Positions 16,930 through 26,500 of a stretch of DNA of 41,083 nt are shown piece after piece (within the stretch, counting starts at the first letter, position 1; every line of letters starts with the position of its first letter). The notes below the pieces were generated by a model, which was not told where the DNA came from, searched no databases, and worked only from the letters and a program-made list of their open reading frames with translations. The stretch covers positions 101,752 through 142,834 of the forward strand of contig NZ_LMIK01000009.1 in assembly GCF_001428685.1 (NCBI RefSeq). The letters are read 5' to 3'. The stretch is from Lysobacter sp. Root76 (lineage in GTDB: Bacteria > Pseudomonadota > Gammaproteobacteria > Xanthomonadales > Xanthomonadaceae). The position numbers and the translations under genes were made by a program.

Positions 16930-17630
16930 GACGATGCTCCGATGTATACGCGCGGCTGCGCAACCAATCCGGCATGCACGTGGTGAGTCGTCGGATCGGC
17001 CAGCAATTCGGGCTGCCCGGCCTGCAGCGCGGCGATAGCCTGCTGCACCAGATCCTCGGGAGCGATCTTCTCTCCCGGCGCGCCGCGGCCCATATCGGTG
17101 TCGATGACCGCGGAATGCACCGCCAGCAGCTCGGTGTCCTGCGCCTTCAATTCTTGCCGGAGCGCGTTGCCCAACGCCCAGCCCGCGGCCTTGGAAGCGC
17201 TGTAGCCGCCGCTGCCCGGCATCGTCAGCCAGCTCAGCACCGACAACACATTGATAACGGCGCCGCCGCCGTTACCGGCCAGGATGGGCGCGAACGCCTG
17301 CACCAGCCGCAGCGGCCCGACCGCATTGGTCTCGAATTGCCGATGCAGCGCGTCGAGCGCATTCGGATCGAGCAACGATCCGAACTCGGCGATGCCGGCG
17401 TTGTTGACGAGCAGCGTTACCTCGCCCAACTCGCGCGCCAATGCCGCGATCTGTTCCGGCTGCGTCACGTCCAGTCGCACCGGCACCGCGCCGGGCAAGC
17501 TGACGCTGGCGGGATCGCGCGCCGCGGCATAGACCTTGCTCGCGCCGGCTGCGAGCAGACCGCGCGCGAACGCAGCGCCGAGGCCGCGATTGGCGCCGGT
17601 GACCAGCGCGATGGAACCTTCGATCTTCAT
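16926..17630 (-). CDS. Short-chain dehydrogenase/reductase, first gene of the redox operon
   Basis: A 234-residue SDR with TGANRGLG (12-19), a valine-rich strand ending AAARDP, NNAG (about 77) and catalytic YSASK (about 143-147). It opens the operon, about 85 bases downstream (in its direction) from a palindromic operator at 17715-17732 that also lies at the tetR gene. The upstream sequence GGGGAAAG near 17632-17640 (read on the minus strand) is weakly ribosome-site-like. Members of this class reduce small carbonyls; the real substrate is unknown. Confidence 0.9.
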   Translation of the reverse strand: MKIEGSIALVTGANRGLGAAFARGLLAAGASKVYAAARDPASVSLPGAVPVRLDVTQPEQIAALARELGEVTLLVNNAGIAEFGSLLDPNALDALHRQFETNAVGPLRLVQAFAPILAGNGGGAVINVLSVLSWLTMPGSGGYSASKAAGWALGNALRQELKAQDTELLAVHSAVIDTDMGRGAPGEKIAPEDLVQQAIAALQAGQPELLADPTTHHVHAGLVAQPRVYIGASS

Positions 17631-17714
17631 TGGGGAAAGCCTTCTAGTGTGAGGTGGCGACGAATTCGATGAGCGGCGGCGATGAACGCCAAGATGGATG
17701 CGTAGAACCCATGC

Positions 17715-17732
17715 TTATGACGATCATCATAT
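17715..17732. promoter_or_regulatory. TetR-family operator, redox operon copy
   Basis: TTATGACGATCATCATAT contains the near-perfect palindrome ATGAYGATCRTCAT (17717-17730, centred on GATC). The same 14 bases occur at 18351-18364 against the tetR start. Two identical palindromes flanking a TetR gene, one per promoter, is the usual autoregulated operator arrangement. Confidence 0.82.
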
Positions 17733-17768
17733 TTAAGTGCGGACGAAAGACCCTGTCGTCCGGCAGGG

Positions 17769-18350
17769 TCAGGAATGAGCGGGAATGAGCTGCTTGAGCG
17801 TGGCTTCGCGGAGCCCGTCGGCCAGCTTGGGATCGTCGACCGCACGCGCCAGCACCAAGGCACCCACCAGCGCCGCGACGCTGAAGAGCGCGCGTTCATG
17901 CGCAGCCGGCTGGCCCCAGTCGGGCGACTGGCGACTGACGAGATCGATCATCTCCTTGATGCGACGCGTGGCGGCGCGCCTGACCTCGGGCGCCTGGCGC
18001 GGCATCTCCGAGCCCAGCGCGGCCGTGGCGCAACCGGTCTCGATCGCTTCGAGGTGCTCCTGCGAGAGATAGGCCTGCATCATGGCCGGCAGCGCCTCCT
18101 GCGGCGGCAGGCTGGCGGCGATGCGCTCCATCATCGCCACGCTCTCGCCGCCGGCGCGGTCGGCGGCCTCGGCCAGCATCGCCTCGCGCGATGGGAAATG
18201 GGCATAGAAGCCGCCATGGGTCAGGCCGGCAGCCTTCATGATGTCCGCGACGCCGGTGCCGTTGTAGCCGCTGCGACGGATAGCGCGCGCGGCGGCGTCG
18301 ACGATGCGGTCGTGCGTGGCTTCTTTGGAACGGGTGGCGGCCTTTTTCAT
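17769..18350 (-). CDS. TetR/AcrR-family repressor
   Basis: A 193-residue regulator with the N-terminal helix-turn-helix GVADIMKAAGLTHGGFYAHF (about 34-53), the TetR signature, and a helical ligand-binding domain typical of the AcrR group. The operator 18349-18366 overlaps its start codon, so either the message is leaderless or transcription begins inside the operator; the nearest purine-rich stretch is about 19 bases upstream. It likely represses itself and the downstream SDR-SDR-MDR operon and is released by an electrophile or other reductase substrate (inference). Confidence 0.92.
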   Translation of the reverse strand: MKKAATRSKEATHDRIVDAAARAIRRSGYNGTGVADIMKAAGLTHGGFYAHFPSREAMLAEAADRAGGESVAMMERIAASLPPQEALPAMMQAYLSQEHLEAIETGCATAALGSEMPRQAPEVRRAATRRIKEMIDLVSRQSPDWGQPAAHERALFSVAALVGALVLARAVDDPKLADGLREATLKQLIPAHS

Positions 18351-18366
18351 ATGACGATCATCATAT
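18349..18366. promoter_or_regulatory. TetR-family operator, autoregulatory copy
   Basis: ATATGACGATCATCATAT matches the 17715-17732 site in all but the first base and overlaps the tetR initiation codon (minus strand 18350-18348). Bound repressor would cover the start of transcription or translation. Confidence 0.82.
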
Positions 18367-18549
18367 TCCCTTTCTGAGCCCGGCGCAAGGAGGTTTCCGC
18401 GCCCAGGTCGTATGCTCCAGAGGGCGTTCTCAGGCCACCCGCGTCCCGCCTTTCGGCCGGAAGCGGTCGCGCGGGCGCCCTGCCCGCTCTGTTCGCGGCC
18501 GGATCGGCCACGACGTGCGACGGCGAGCCCCGAGGTCGATGAGCCCGCC

Positions 18550-19332
18550 TTAGGGGACCTCGATCGAGATGTTGGCCCGTTCGGTGCCCGGCGTGTCGGA
18601 CAGCGTCGCCCAGAAATCCGTGCTGCGCATCCAGGGCTGCAGGCCCATGGGAAAGTCCCGGCTTGGAATCGGCGGCAGCTCGGCCGCCGTGAAATCGTTG
18701 CCGTAAGGCAGCAAAGGCTTGGTCACGTCAGGGTTCTGGATGTGGGGACGCAGCTTGTTCAGAGCGACGTTCCAATTGTCGAGCAGATCCTGGCGCGTGA
18801 TCGGGCCGCCGGGCTTGTCGGCCGTGGGATGCAGCGCCCGCTGATGGAAGGCCGTCACCGCTTGCCCCGCCGGCGTCGCCTTGAACGCGGTCCATGCGTT
18901 GAACGCAGGGTTGCCGAACGTGACCACCGCTTCGATCTTGCCCTTGGCGAACGCCGCCTCCAGCCACTGGTGGCGATAGGCTTGAATGCCCGGATCGTTC
19001 AAGTGCGGCAGCGCCATGTCCTGATTGAAGATGCCGTATACGAACGCGTTGATCATCAGATAGCTCTTCGAGAAACCCAGCTTCTCGACGAAGCCCTGCA
19101 CGCGGCGGCCGGCCTGGCCCGACAGAATGCGGCGCGTGACCGCCTCGGTCTGCGCGGGGTCCTGGCCGATGACCAGCAGACGCGCGGTGCCGTTGGCGCG
19201 GCCGCGGTAGAAGATAGGGCCCCAAAGCGACCGGAAACCGTCCGCGCCTCGGTATACGGTGTCGTCGGGATACTTCTGGCACAGCGTCCGGAACTTGCCC
19301 GTAGGCCCGGTATCGAACGGGTCCGTGTTCAT
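18550..19332 (-). CDS. Uracil-DNA glycosylase superfamily protein
   Basis: A protein of about 260 residues. Start chosen at 19332 because GGAGG lies five bases upstream; in-frame ATGs at 19335 and 19344 are alternatives. Motif A is LLVIGQDPAQ (about 52-61), resembling the water-activating GQDP(Y/A) loop of UDG enzymes. A later HQRALHP segment resembles the second active-site motif. Between them is the usual alpha/beta core (AVVTFGNPAFNAW). The role is probably base-excision repair of uracil or related lesions, but the exact UDG family is not one I can name, and the C-terminal about 60 residues are unfamiliar. Stand-alone gene. Confidence 0.75.
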   Translation of the reverse strand: MNTDPFDTGPTGKFRTLCQKYPDDTVYRGADGFRSLWGPIFYRGRANGTARLLVIGQDPAQTEAVTRRILSGQAGRRVQGFVEKLGFSKSYLMINAFVYGIFNQDMALPHLNDPGIQAYRHQWLEAAFAKGKIEAVVTFGNPAFNAWTAFKATPAGQAVTAFHQRALHPTADKPGGPITRQDLLDNWNVALNKLRPHIQNPDVTKPLLPYGNDFTAAELPPIPSRDFPMGLQPWMRSTDFWATLSDTPGTERANISIEVP

Positions 19333-19541
19333 CATGGCCTCCATGGCTCGGCGGTGTCGCTATCTTGGAACGCGATCTTCCCCGGTCAGCGGCCATGGCC
19401 TGGAGGCGTTGGCTAGCTGAAGCCATGCCCCCGAGCAGAGCATGTCGATTCCGGGGGCCCTCATTCGTCCATGTGAGAGGGGATGGCAGCCAACCGGTCA
19501 AGGTCGGCCGGGGCGCCGCCCCTCATCAGAGGACATTGGTA

Positions 19542-20438
19542 ATGAGCAAGGGCGTCATCACGCAAGTTCTTCAGTTCACCGCAGCCGCAGTCATTTTGAC
19601 GTTGTGCACCGCGACACCGGCGGCCGCACAGAATCAGGGAAAATCCGCAATGAACCAGAGCAGGCAGTCTGTCCAGACCGGCTACGCCCCCGTTAACGGT
19701 CTCAAGATCTACTTCGAGATCCACGGCGTCGCGAACCCCGGGCAACCGCCGCTGGTGCTACTGCACGGCGGTGGCGACACGATCGGCACCAGCTTCGGGC
19801 ACCTGTTGCCGAAGCTCTCCCGCAACCGGCAGGTCATCGCATTCGAACAGCAGGGCTATGGGCACACGGCCGACATCGTCGAGCGCCCCTTCAGCTTCGA
19901 GCAGTCGGCCGACGACACCGCGGCCTTGTTGAACTATCTGCGGGTCGAAAAGGCGGATCTCTTTGGTTTCAGCAATGGCGGCACCATCGCGTTGCAGGTG
20001 GCGATCAGGCATCCGAACGTCGTGCGCAAGCTCGTGGTCGCGTCGGCGCTGCTGACGCGCGACGGTGCGTATCCGTGGCTCTGGGATGCCATGGCCAATG
20101 CCACGCTGGAGAACATGCCGAAGGAACTGCAGGAGGAGTACCTTAAAGTAGCGCCGCACCCGGAAAATCTGCGCCTGTTCCATGACAAGGCGGCTCAGCG
20201 CGTGCGTGACTTCAAGGACATTCCGGCTGAGGCGATTCGCGGCATCGCCGCACCGACGCTGGTTATCGTCGGCGATGCCGATGTGGTGCGACCCGAACAC
20301 GCTGTGGACACTTTCCGGCTTCTCCAGCAGGCGCAGCTCGCCGTGCTTCCAGGAACCGATCACATGAAGGTGCCGACGCGCGTCGATTGGCTGGTCCCCA
20401 TGATCGACGGGTTTCTCGACGAGGACACTGCAAAGTAA
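19542..20438 (+). CDS. Exported alpha/beta hydrolase
   Basis: A 298-residue serine hydrolase. ATG at 19542 with AGAGGA eight bases upstream; the open frame further 5' has poor composition. Signal peptide at 1-29 (ending TPAAA-Q). Core: oxyanion region LLHGGG (73-78), nucleophile elbow GFSNGG (Ser144), acid D245 or D247 in VGDADVV, and His274 in GTDHMKVP. Close to the periplasmic alpha/beta hydrolases annotated as peroxidase- or esterase-like. Immediately downstream (20466-20508) lies a hairpin with strong integron-attC likeness, raising the possibility that this gene moved as a cassette. Substrate unknown. Confidence 0.88.
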   Translation: MSKGVITQVLQFTAAAVILTLCTATPAAAQNQGKSAMNQSRQSVQTGYAPVNGLKIYFEIHGVANPGQPPLVLLHGGGDTIGTSFGHLLPKLSRNRQVIAFEQQGYGHTADIVERPFSFEQSADDTAALLNYLRVEKADLFGFSNGGTIALQVAIRHPNVVRKLVVASALLTRDGAYPWLWDAMANATLENMPKELQEEYLKVAPHPENLRLFHDKAAQRVRDFKDIPAEAIRGIAAPTLVIVGDADVVRPEHAVDTFRLLQQAQLAVLPGTDHMKVPTRVDWLVPMIDGFLDEDTAK

Positions 20439-20465
20439 GGCCCTGGTTCCAACGGGTGCGCTCTG

Positions 20466-20508
20466 ACGCCTGAGTTAAGCCGCGCCGCGAAGCGGCGTCG
20501 GCTCAGGC
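20466..20508. repeat. Hairpin resembling an integron attC core
   Basis: Positions 20471-20503 read, on the minus strand, the same as the central arms of the aadA-type attC as I remember it, for about 33 bases. AGCCGCGCCGC (20478-20488) pairs with GCGGCGTCGGCT (20492-20503) with one bulged base, the extrahelical feature of attC. GCCTGAG/CTCAGGC give an outer stem. The outer GTTRRRY/RYYYAAC core sites are not preserved. It may be a decayed attC or a simple GC-rich hairpin ending the hydrolase transcript. Confidence 0.55.
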
Positions 20509-20837
20509 GGCGCCGGAACGCCGTCAAGGCGCATTGCAGATAAGGAAGTCAGAAGCTCACGCGCAGTCCGTGCTCGCGTGAGCTTATACCGACGTGCATG
20601 GGGACGATCCGACGCCGAGAGGTGTCTTGCCCTCACTGGATGGTCCTTTGCACACTGCGCCAGCGACCGCTCAGGGGTCGGAAGCGGTGTTCAATCTTCG
20701 CTAAAATACGGCAGCAAAAAGCACGTCGGGTTGCGACAGGCGCGCATCGGCGCGCGTCGCAGTGCATGGTATAGACTCGTCCGGCGCCGCACGCGAGTTG
20801 CAACGTGCGGGCCATCACGAATAAGCACAGGCCGCCG
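20509..20837. other. Intergenic DNA upstream of the CadC-like regulator
   Basis: About 330 bases with no gene that I can support. A short inverted repeat ACCGCT-N11-AGCGGT lies at 20666-20688, loosely similar to the palindromes at 31609, 37600 and 40563. AT-richer DNA at 20695-20730 may hold the promoter of the following gene, but I cannot place clear boxes. Confidence 0.4.
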
Positions 20838-23177
20838 ATGTCGATAAGGAAAAGAAGCTATCGATTTGGCGGTTTCGAGCTGAATACGCATGCACGCGAG
20901 CTGCTTCGGGACGGCCAGCCGGTGGCGTTGCCCGTGGTCGCTCTCGACTGCCTCGCCTATCTGATCGAGCACGGCGATCGTCCGGTCGGCCGCGACGAGC
21001 TGATCTCCGCCGTGTGGGGCCGCACCGACGTCAGCGAATCCACGCTCGCGCATACCATCGTGCGTTTACGCCAGGTGCTCGGCGATAGCGGCAACGACCA
21101 GCACAGCATCCGCACGGTACCCCGACTGGGTTTTCGTTGGGTCGCCGATACCGCGATCGAGGAAACCGAAGTGGTTGCGGCAGCCGTCGCCGCGAATGAA
21201 CCGATACCGGACGCAGCGCCGATGTCGGACTTGGCGCCAACCGAGGCGCCGTCGCGGAAATCCCGGTGGCAACGATTGCCGCTGCGGCCGCGCTGGCTCT
21301 GGCCGATGGCGGCGCTGCTGGTGGCCGTGTCCCTTATCGTCGTGTTCGCAACCAGGACGCCGCCGACTCCGACCCCAGCCGCGCCCACAGAGCCGTACAC
21401 GGCATGGGTGATGCCGGCCGAAGTCGATGCCCCCGAGGACTGGGCCTGGTTGCGACTGGGGCTGATGGATCTGGTCGCGAACCGGCTGCGGCTCGGCGCG
21501 CTGCCAACGGTGCCCAGCGAGACGGCGTTGGCGTTGTCGACCAAATGGAAGCAGGCGGCGCCCGGCGTCCCGCCAGATCCACGGCTCGGCATTTCCTTGC
21601 GCGTGCAACCGCGGGTCGAACGCATCGACGGCGCTTGGCGGGTGAGCTTGGCGGCGTATCCGAACGAGGGGCGCGCCCTGCACGCCGAGGCCCAGGCCGA
21701 CGATGTACTGGTCGCGGCGCGCCGGGCCGCGGACGATCTGCTGGTCGCGCTGGGACATGCGCCGCCGATGGACGGCAGCCGCTCGCCGGCGGATCCGGAA
21801 AAATTGCTGCAACAGGTCGCCGCGGCGCGGCTGGCGGGCCGCTTGCCGCTGGCACTGGAACTGTTGCAACGCGCTCCGGCGCAATGGCTGCAGCAACCCG
21901 AAATCGCGCTGGTCGCCGCCAAGGTCGACTGCGATCGCGGCGAACGCAAAGCCTGCGAGCAACGATTGAACGTCCTGTTGAAGCAGCTTCCGGCCGACAA
22001 GAATCCGGTGCTGCGGGCGCGCGTACTGACATCGGTGGCTTGGTTGCACGCCAACCGCGCCGAATACGATCAGGCCGAGCGCGTCCTGACCGAGGCGCTG
22101 GCGCTGTTGCGCGGCCAGAACGCGCCGGGCGTGCTCGGCAATGTCTACTCGCAGCGCGGCTGGGTACGGTTGACGCTGTCGCGCCTGGACGAGGCGGTGG
22201 CGGATCTGAGCCTGGCGCGACTGGCCTTCGTCCGCAGCGGCGACATCCGCGAGATCGCCCGTACCGACCAGCGACTGGGCGTGGTCGCCGGGCGACGCGG
22301 TCAGCCGGGAGCCGCGCTGGCGCTGCTGCAGCGAGCCGCCGACCGTTTCGAGGCGGTCGGTGCCGAAAACGATCTGGCCGTGACTCTGATCGCGACCGCC
22401 GAGATCCAGGAAAATCTGCTCGAATTCGAGCAAGCGCTGGCGACCACCGACCGCTTCTGGTCGCCGCAATTCGCCCGCGATTGGGGGCGCAGCATCTGCC
22501 GCGCCTGGGTACTGGCGCAGAACGGCCGGCTACAGGAAGCCACGGCCCTGGCCGAGTCGATCCTCGCCGAAACCGATGCGAGCGAGGAAGAGGCCTTGCG
22601 TGCCGAGGCGCAGGCCTTGCTGGCACGGATCGCGCTGCAGCGCGGGCAGGCCGAGGACGCGGTACGGCTGGCGCAGCAGGTGGCGGAGCCGGCATTGGAG
22701 GAAAGCGATCGCCGCGAATACCTGGGCAACCAGATGGTGCTGATTCGCGGCCTGCGCAGCCTGGGCCGGCTCGACGCCGCGCGGCGCGAGGTCGAGCGTC
22801 TGCGCGCCTGGGTCGATGCGGCACCGGACGACTGGTTGCGCACCGGTGCGCTGCTGATGGAAGCGGAGCAGGACCTGGCCGAGGGCCGGCTGGAACCGGC
22901 GCTGCGCCGCCATGCCGAGGCGATGGCCAGCGCCGAACGCCTGGGCGTGCCGGAATGGCTGGTAGCGGTCGCCTACTCCTATGTGCCCGCGTTGATCGAA
23001 GCGGGCCGCCTCGACCAGGCCGGCGTGATCGGCGGCCGTATCGGTGCCTGGGCCGATCAGGACATGCGCGCCGCCTGGGTGCAGGCGCGCCTGCATCAGG
23101 CGCTGGGCGATGTCGAAGCCGGGCGGGCAGCGGAGCAGCGGGCGAAACGGCTGGCCGGAGAGCGCCGGCTGCCGTAG
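20838..23177 (+). CDS. CadC/ToxR-like membrane transcription regulator with TPR sensor
   Basis: A protein of about 779 residues. The N-terminal winged helix (1-105, YRFGGFELNTHARELLRDGQ ... IRTVPRLGFRW) is of the OmpR/CadC effector type without a receiver. A Pro/Ala linker follows, then one transmembrane helix at about 153-171 (WLWPMAALLVAVSLIVVFA) and a C-terminal half made of TPR-like helical repeats (about 300-779) for sensing or partner binding outside the cytoplasm. Such proteins act as one-component sensors that bind DNA from the membrane. ATG at 20838 chosen over the GTG at 20805. The next gene downstream is an autotransporter separated by a region dense in GCATGC, so this may be its direct regulator (inference). 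Confidence 0.87.
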   Translation: MSIRKRSYRFGGFELNTHARELLRDGQPVALPVVALDCLAYLIEHGDRPVGRDELISAVWGRTDVSESTLAHTIVRLRQVLGDSGNDQHSIRTVPRLGFRWVADTAIEETEVVAAAVAANEPIPDAAPMSDLAPTEAPSRKSRWQRLPLRPRWLWPMAALLVAVSLIVVFATRTPPTPTPAAPTEPYTAWVMPAEVDAPEDWAWLRLGLMDLVANRLRLGALPTVPSETALALSTKWKQAAPGVPPDPRLGISLRVQPRVERIDGAWRVSLAAYPNEGRALHAEAQADDVLVAARRAADDLLVALGHAPPMDGSRSPADPEKLLQQVAAARLAGRLPLALELLQRAPAQWLQQPEIALVAAKVDCDRGERKACEQRLNVLLKQLPADKNPVLRARVLTSVAWLHANRAEYDQAERVLTEALALLRGQNAPGVLGNVYSQRGWVRLTLSRLDEAVADLSLARLAFVRSGDIREIARTDQRLGVVAGRRGQPGAALALLQRAADRFEAVGAENDLAVTLIATAEIQENLLEFEQALATTDRFWSPQFARDWGRSICRAWVLAQNGRLQEATALAESILAETDASEEEALRAEAQALLARIALQRGQAEDAVRLAQQVAEPALEESDRREYLGNQMVLIRGLRSLGRLDAARREVERLRAWVDAAPDDWLRTGALLMEAEQDLAEGRLEPALRRHAEAMASAERLGVPEWLVAVAYSYVPALIEAGRLDQAGVIGGRIGAWADQDMRAAWVQARLHQALGDVEAGRAAEQRAKRLAGERRLP

Positions 23178-23209
23178 ACGCTGGTCGAACCGGCGTCTTG
23201 CGAACCAGC

Positions 23210-23502
23210 CATGCCACGGCAAGCCGGTGGCATGCCTGCGAAAGCATGCCTGCAAAAGCATGCCGGCGCTGCAAGCGGCAGGGAATCCTGCACAGCGTGA
23301 CCGCGACCCAAGTGCAAATGTGCTGCCGTTCCAACAATCGGCAAATGCCCATGCGCCTTGCATGAATATTGCGTCCTCGATGCATGCGCCGTCGCTGCGA
23401 TCGAGGCCAAGCTGCGGCTGCAACATCGAGTAGGGGGCTGACTTGGCCACCATCCCAGCGCACCGGGAGGACAGCGCGTGCTTGAGCATGCCCGGGCATG
23501 CT
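23210..23502. repeat. Cluster of GCATGC motifs, 14-base tandem repeat and 18-bp palindrome
   Basis: Between the regulator and the autotransporter, GCATGC occurs six times (23230, 23244, 23258, 23392, 23486, 23496). The first three lie in a 14-base tandem unit (GCATGCCTGCRAAA, about 2.9 copies, 23230-23271). The last two form a perfect palindrome AGCATGCCCGGGCATGCT (23485-23502), 59 bases before the autotransporter ATG. A hairpin CATGCCAC...GTGGCATG spans 23210-23234, just after the regulator stop. Regularly spaced copies suggest protein binding sites, although simple repeat expansion is possible. Confidence 0.65.
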
Positions 23503-23561
23503 TCTGCCATCGGGCGGCTGGACACTCGTGCCGCCTTTTTGAACGCAATCCAAGGAAATCC

Positions 23562-26500
23562 ATGTCCAGTTCGCGCCCCGTCGCACCCGGCAACGACGAT
23601 GTTTCGAACCTGCCGTTGCTGTGGCGGCAGTCGATCATCGACAATGCACGCGAGCAAGCCGAGCGCGATCTCACTCAGCGCCGCCGCAAGACGCTGTACT
23701 TCTCCGTCGTCACCGCCCTGGTGACCGGGGCGATGGCGCGGCCTGCCGTGGTGCAGGCGACCGATTACAAGGACACGGTCACCGGCGTCGCCGACAACGA
23801 CCGGCCCGGCGGCGCCGGCGACTACGATCCCGGCTACGACATCGCGGACGAAAACGGCACCCTGCACTACCGCTTCGTCAACGGCGACAACGTGGCGCTG
23901 GAAGGCGTCGACCGCGACGTGCTTGCCATGTCCATCACCAGCGGCAAGCCGCCGGTCGTCCTGGACGTGGTCGGCGGCGGCTGGTTGAACCTGTCGGCGG
24001 TCCGCCCGGAAAGCACCAACCGGGGGATGGCGATCGGCATCCTCAACGACGGCAACACGGTTACCGTCAACGGCAACACCCGGATCTCCACCAACGCCGA
24101 CGACGCGGATTTCGGCCTCGGTATCGGCAACGGTGCGCACGCGGTGATCGGCCGCGGCGGCAGCACCACGGTGTTCAACGGAGCCACCGACTTCCACGCC
24201 CGTACGCAGGGCTTCGCGCGCGCGGTTTGGGCATCCGGGCGCAGCAACATCGTCTTCAACGGTCCGACCACGATCCTCGCCGAAAGCCGCGGCACGCTCG
24301 ACGCGGTCTACAACTCCGATGGCAGCACCATCACATTCAACGGCGACACCCGCATCTCGGCGTTGTCGATCTGGCCCAGCGACAACGCCCATGCCATCTA
24401 CAACGACAACGTCAACAGCCGGCTGACGGTCAACGGCAACCTGTCGCTGACCACGGTCGCCGCGGGCTCGACCGCGTTCGGCGTGCGCAACCAGGGCGAC
24501 ATGGAGGTCTTCGGCGACGCCACCGTCAGCGTGACGGGCACGCGCTCCACGCATGGCATCGCCAATACCCATCGCAACGCGTGGATGATCTGGCATGGCA
24601 ACGTGGACGTGCGCGTACGCAGCGAAGGGCCGGAAAACGGCTACGCGCCGTTTGGCAATCCCTCCGGCCTCAGCAACGACCGCTCGCCCGGTGCGCGCAT
24701 GCGCTTCGAGGGCGCAGTGAACGTCGATGTCGCCTCGGAGGCGGAAACCTACGGCTTGGTCAGCACCGGCTTCGTCGAGTTCACCTCGCCCACCGCGCCG
24801 GTGTCATTCACCGTCGCCGCCGCTTGCAACCCGCCCAACGTCCCGAATTGTGACCGTGACGTGTACGGCGTCCGCAACTTCGGCACCGTCAATGTTGCCG
24901 GGGGGCTGACCGTATCGACAAGCCCGTTCGGTACCGGCGCCGCGTACTCGATCTGGAGCGTGCCGCTTGACAGCCAGGACGCCAGCGTCGCCGTCAACCA
25001 GGCCGGCGGCCGCACCGTGCGGCTCGACGGCGACATCGCCACCGCGACCGACAGCGTCAACGGCCACATCGGCTCGGTCGATCTCAATTTCGACACCTCC
25101 GACTCCTGGCTGCGCGGGCTGGTCAACGGCCGGCAGACCGACGCCGGCTTCACGGTGGGCAAGGCCGATCTGGCGTTCGCCAACGGCGCGACGTGGATTC
25201 CGGAGGGCGCCGGTACGCTGGCCAACGATTTCGGCACCGGATCGCTGGCCATCGGCAACGACGGCGCGATCGACATGGCCGGAGCCTGGGGCCGTTTCGT
25301 ACCCGGCACGGTGCCGGCGCATACCTATCGCCGGCTGCTCGTCGACAGCAGCAGCACCGGCACCGGCGCCAGCGTCGCGCTGGCCGACGGCGCCAGGTTC
25401 ATGCTGCTCAGCGACATCACCGGCAAGGCCGGCGCCGTCAGCGCCGATCAGATCGTGTTCGGCAGCGGCATCACGAGCTTCTCCACTCGCGGCACACAGG
25501 GCGTGGGCATCGTCTACGACCCGGTGCTGGACGACACCTCCTGGGTCAACGCCGCGAGCATTCGCGCCGGCCGGTCGATCCCCGCGGCTACGCCGATCGT
25601 CATCGTCGACGCCAGCGCCGCCGCGGGCGGCAGCGCCGCGTTCTCGGCAGTGGCCGGCCGGAACGGCCAATGGAGCGGGACCTACGAGAACGATCTGGTG
25701 CAGTTCACTTACACGCCGCAGGTGACATTGACCGATGGCGGAAAGAAAGTCGTGCTGACCGGCATCAACATCGTCGGAGCGGGCAGCGGTACCGACGTCG
25801 ATACCGGGGGCAATCCGGGAGGCGATCCGGGAGGCAACACCGGAATCCTGCCATCGCAGACCGTGCTGTCGGCGGCCGATGCCGCCGACAGCCTCGTCAA
25901 TCTGTGGATGGCCGACGCGCAAGACTCGCCGCAGCACCTGCGCAATCGACTGCGCGACAGCGATGCGGATCACGGCCAAATCTGGGCCAAGGCCGATGCC
26001 GGCGAAATCACGACGGAGACCGCGCATTCGCGTCGTTATCGTCAGGACTACCGCGGCATGACCATCGGCGCGGATCGCGGTTTCGCGCTGGGTACCGGCG
26101 CCGGCACCGTCGGGTTCAGCGCGGGACAGCTCCGCTCGACCGCCGACTACGCGCAAGGCAGGGGCGATCTGACCGGAACCACGCTGGGCGCCTATGGCCA
26201 TTGGAGTGCCGAAAATGGCGCCTATCTGCTGCTCGGTGCGAGCGCATCGTCGCTGCAGAACCGGTACGCCGCACGCGATTCCGAAGGCCGCGATATCGTC
26301 GGTAAATACCGGACGAAAGCAGGCCAGCTGTATGCCGAAGGCGGCCGCAGCTTCAAGCTTGCCCAGTCCTACTACGTCGAACCCCAACTCGGTCTGTCGC
26401 TGAGCGCCATCCGCGGCAGCGACTACACCACCCGCAATGGCGTGCGGATCGGCCAGGACGAGCTCGATACCTCATACGCGCGCGCCGGCGTCGCCTTCGG

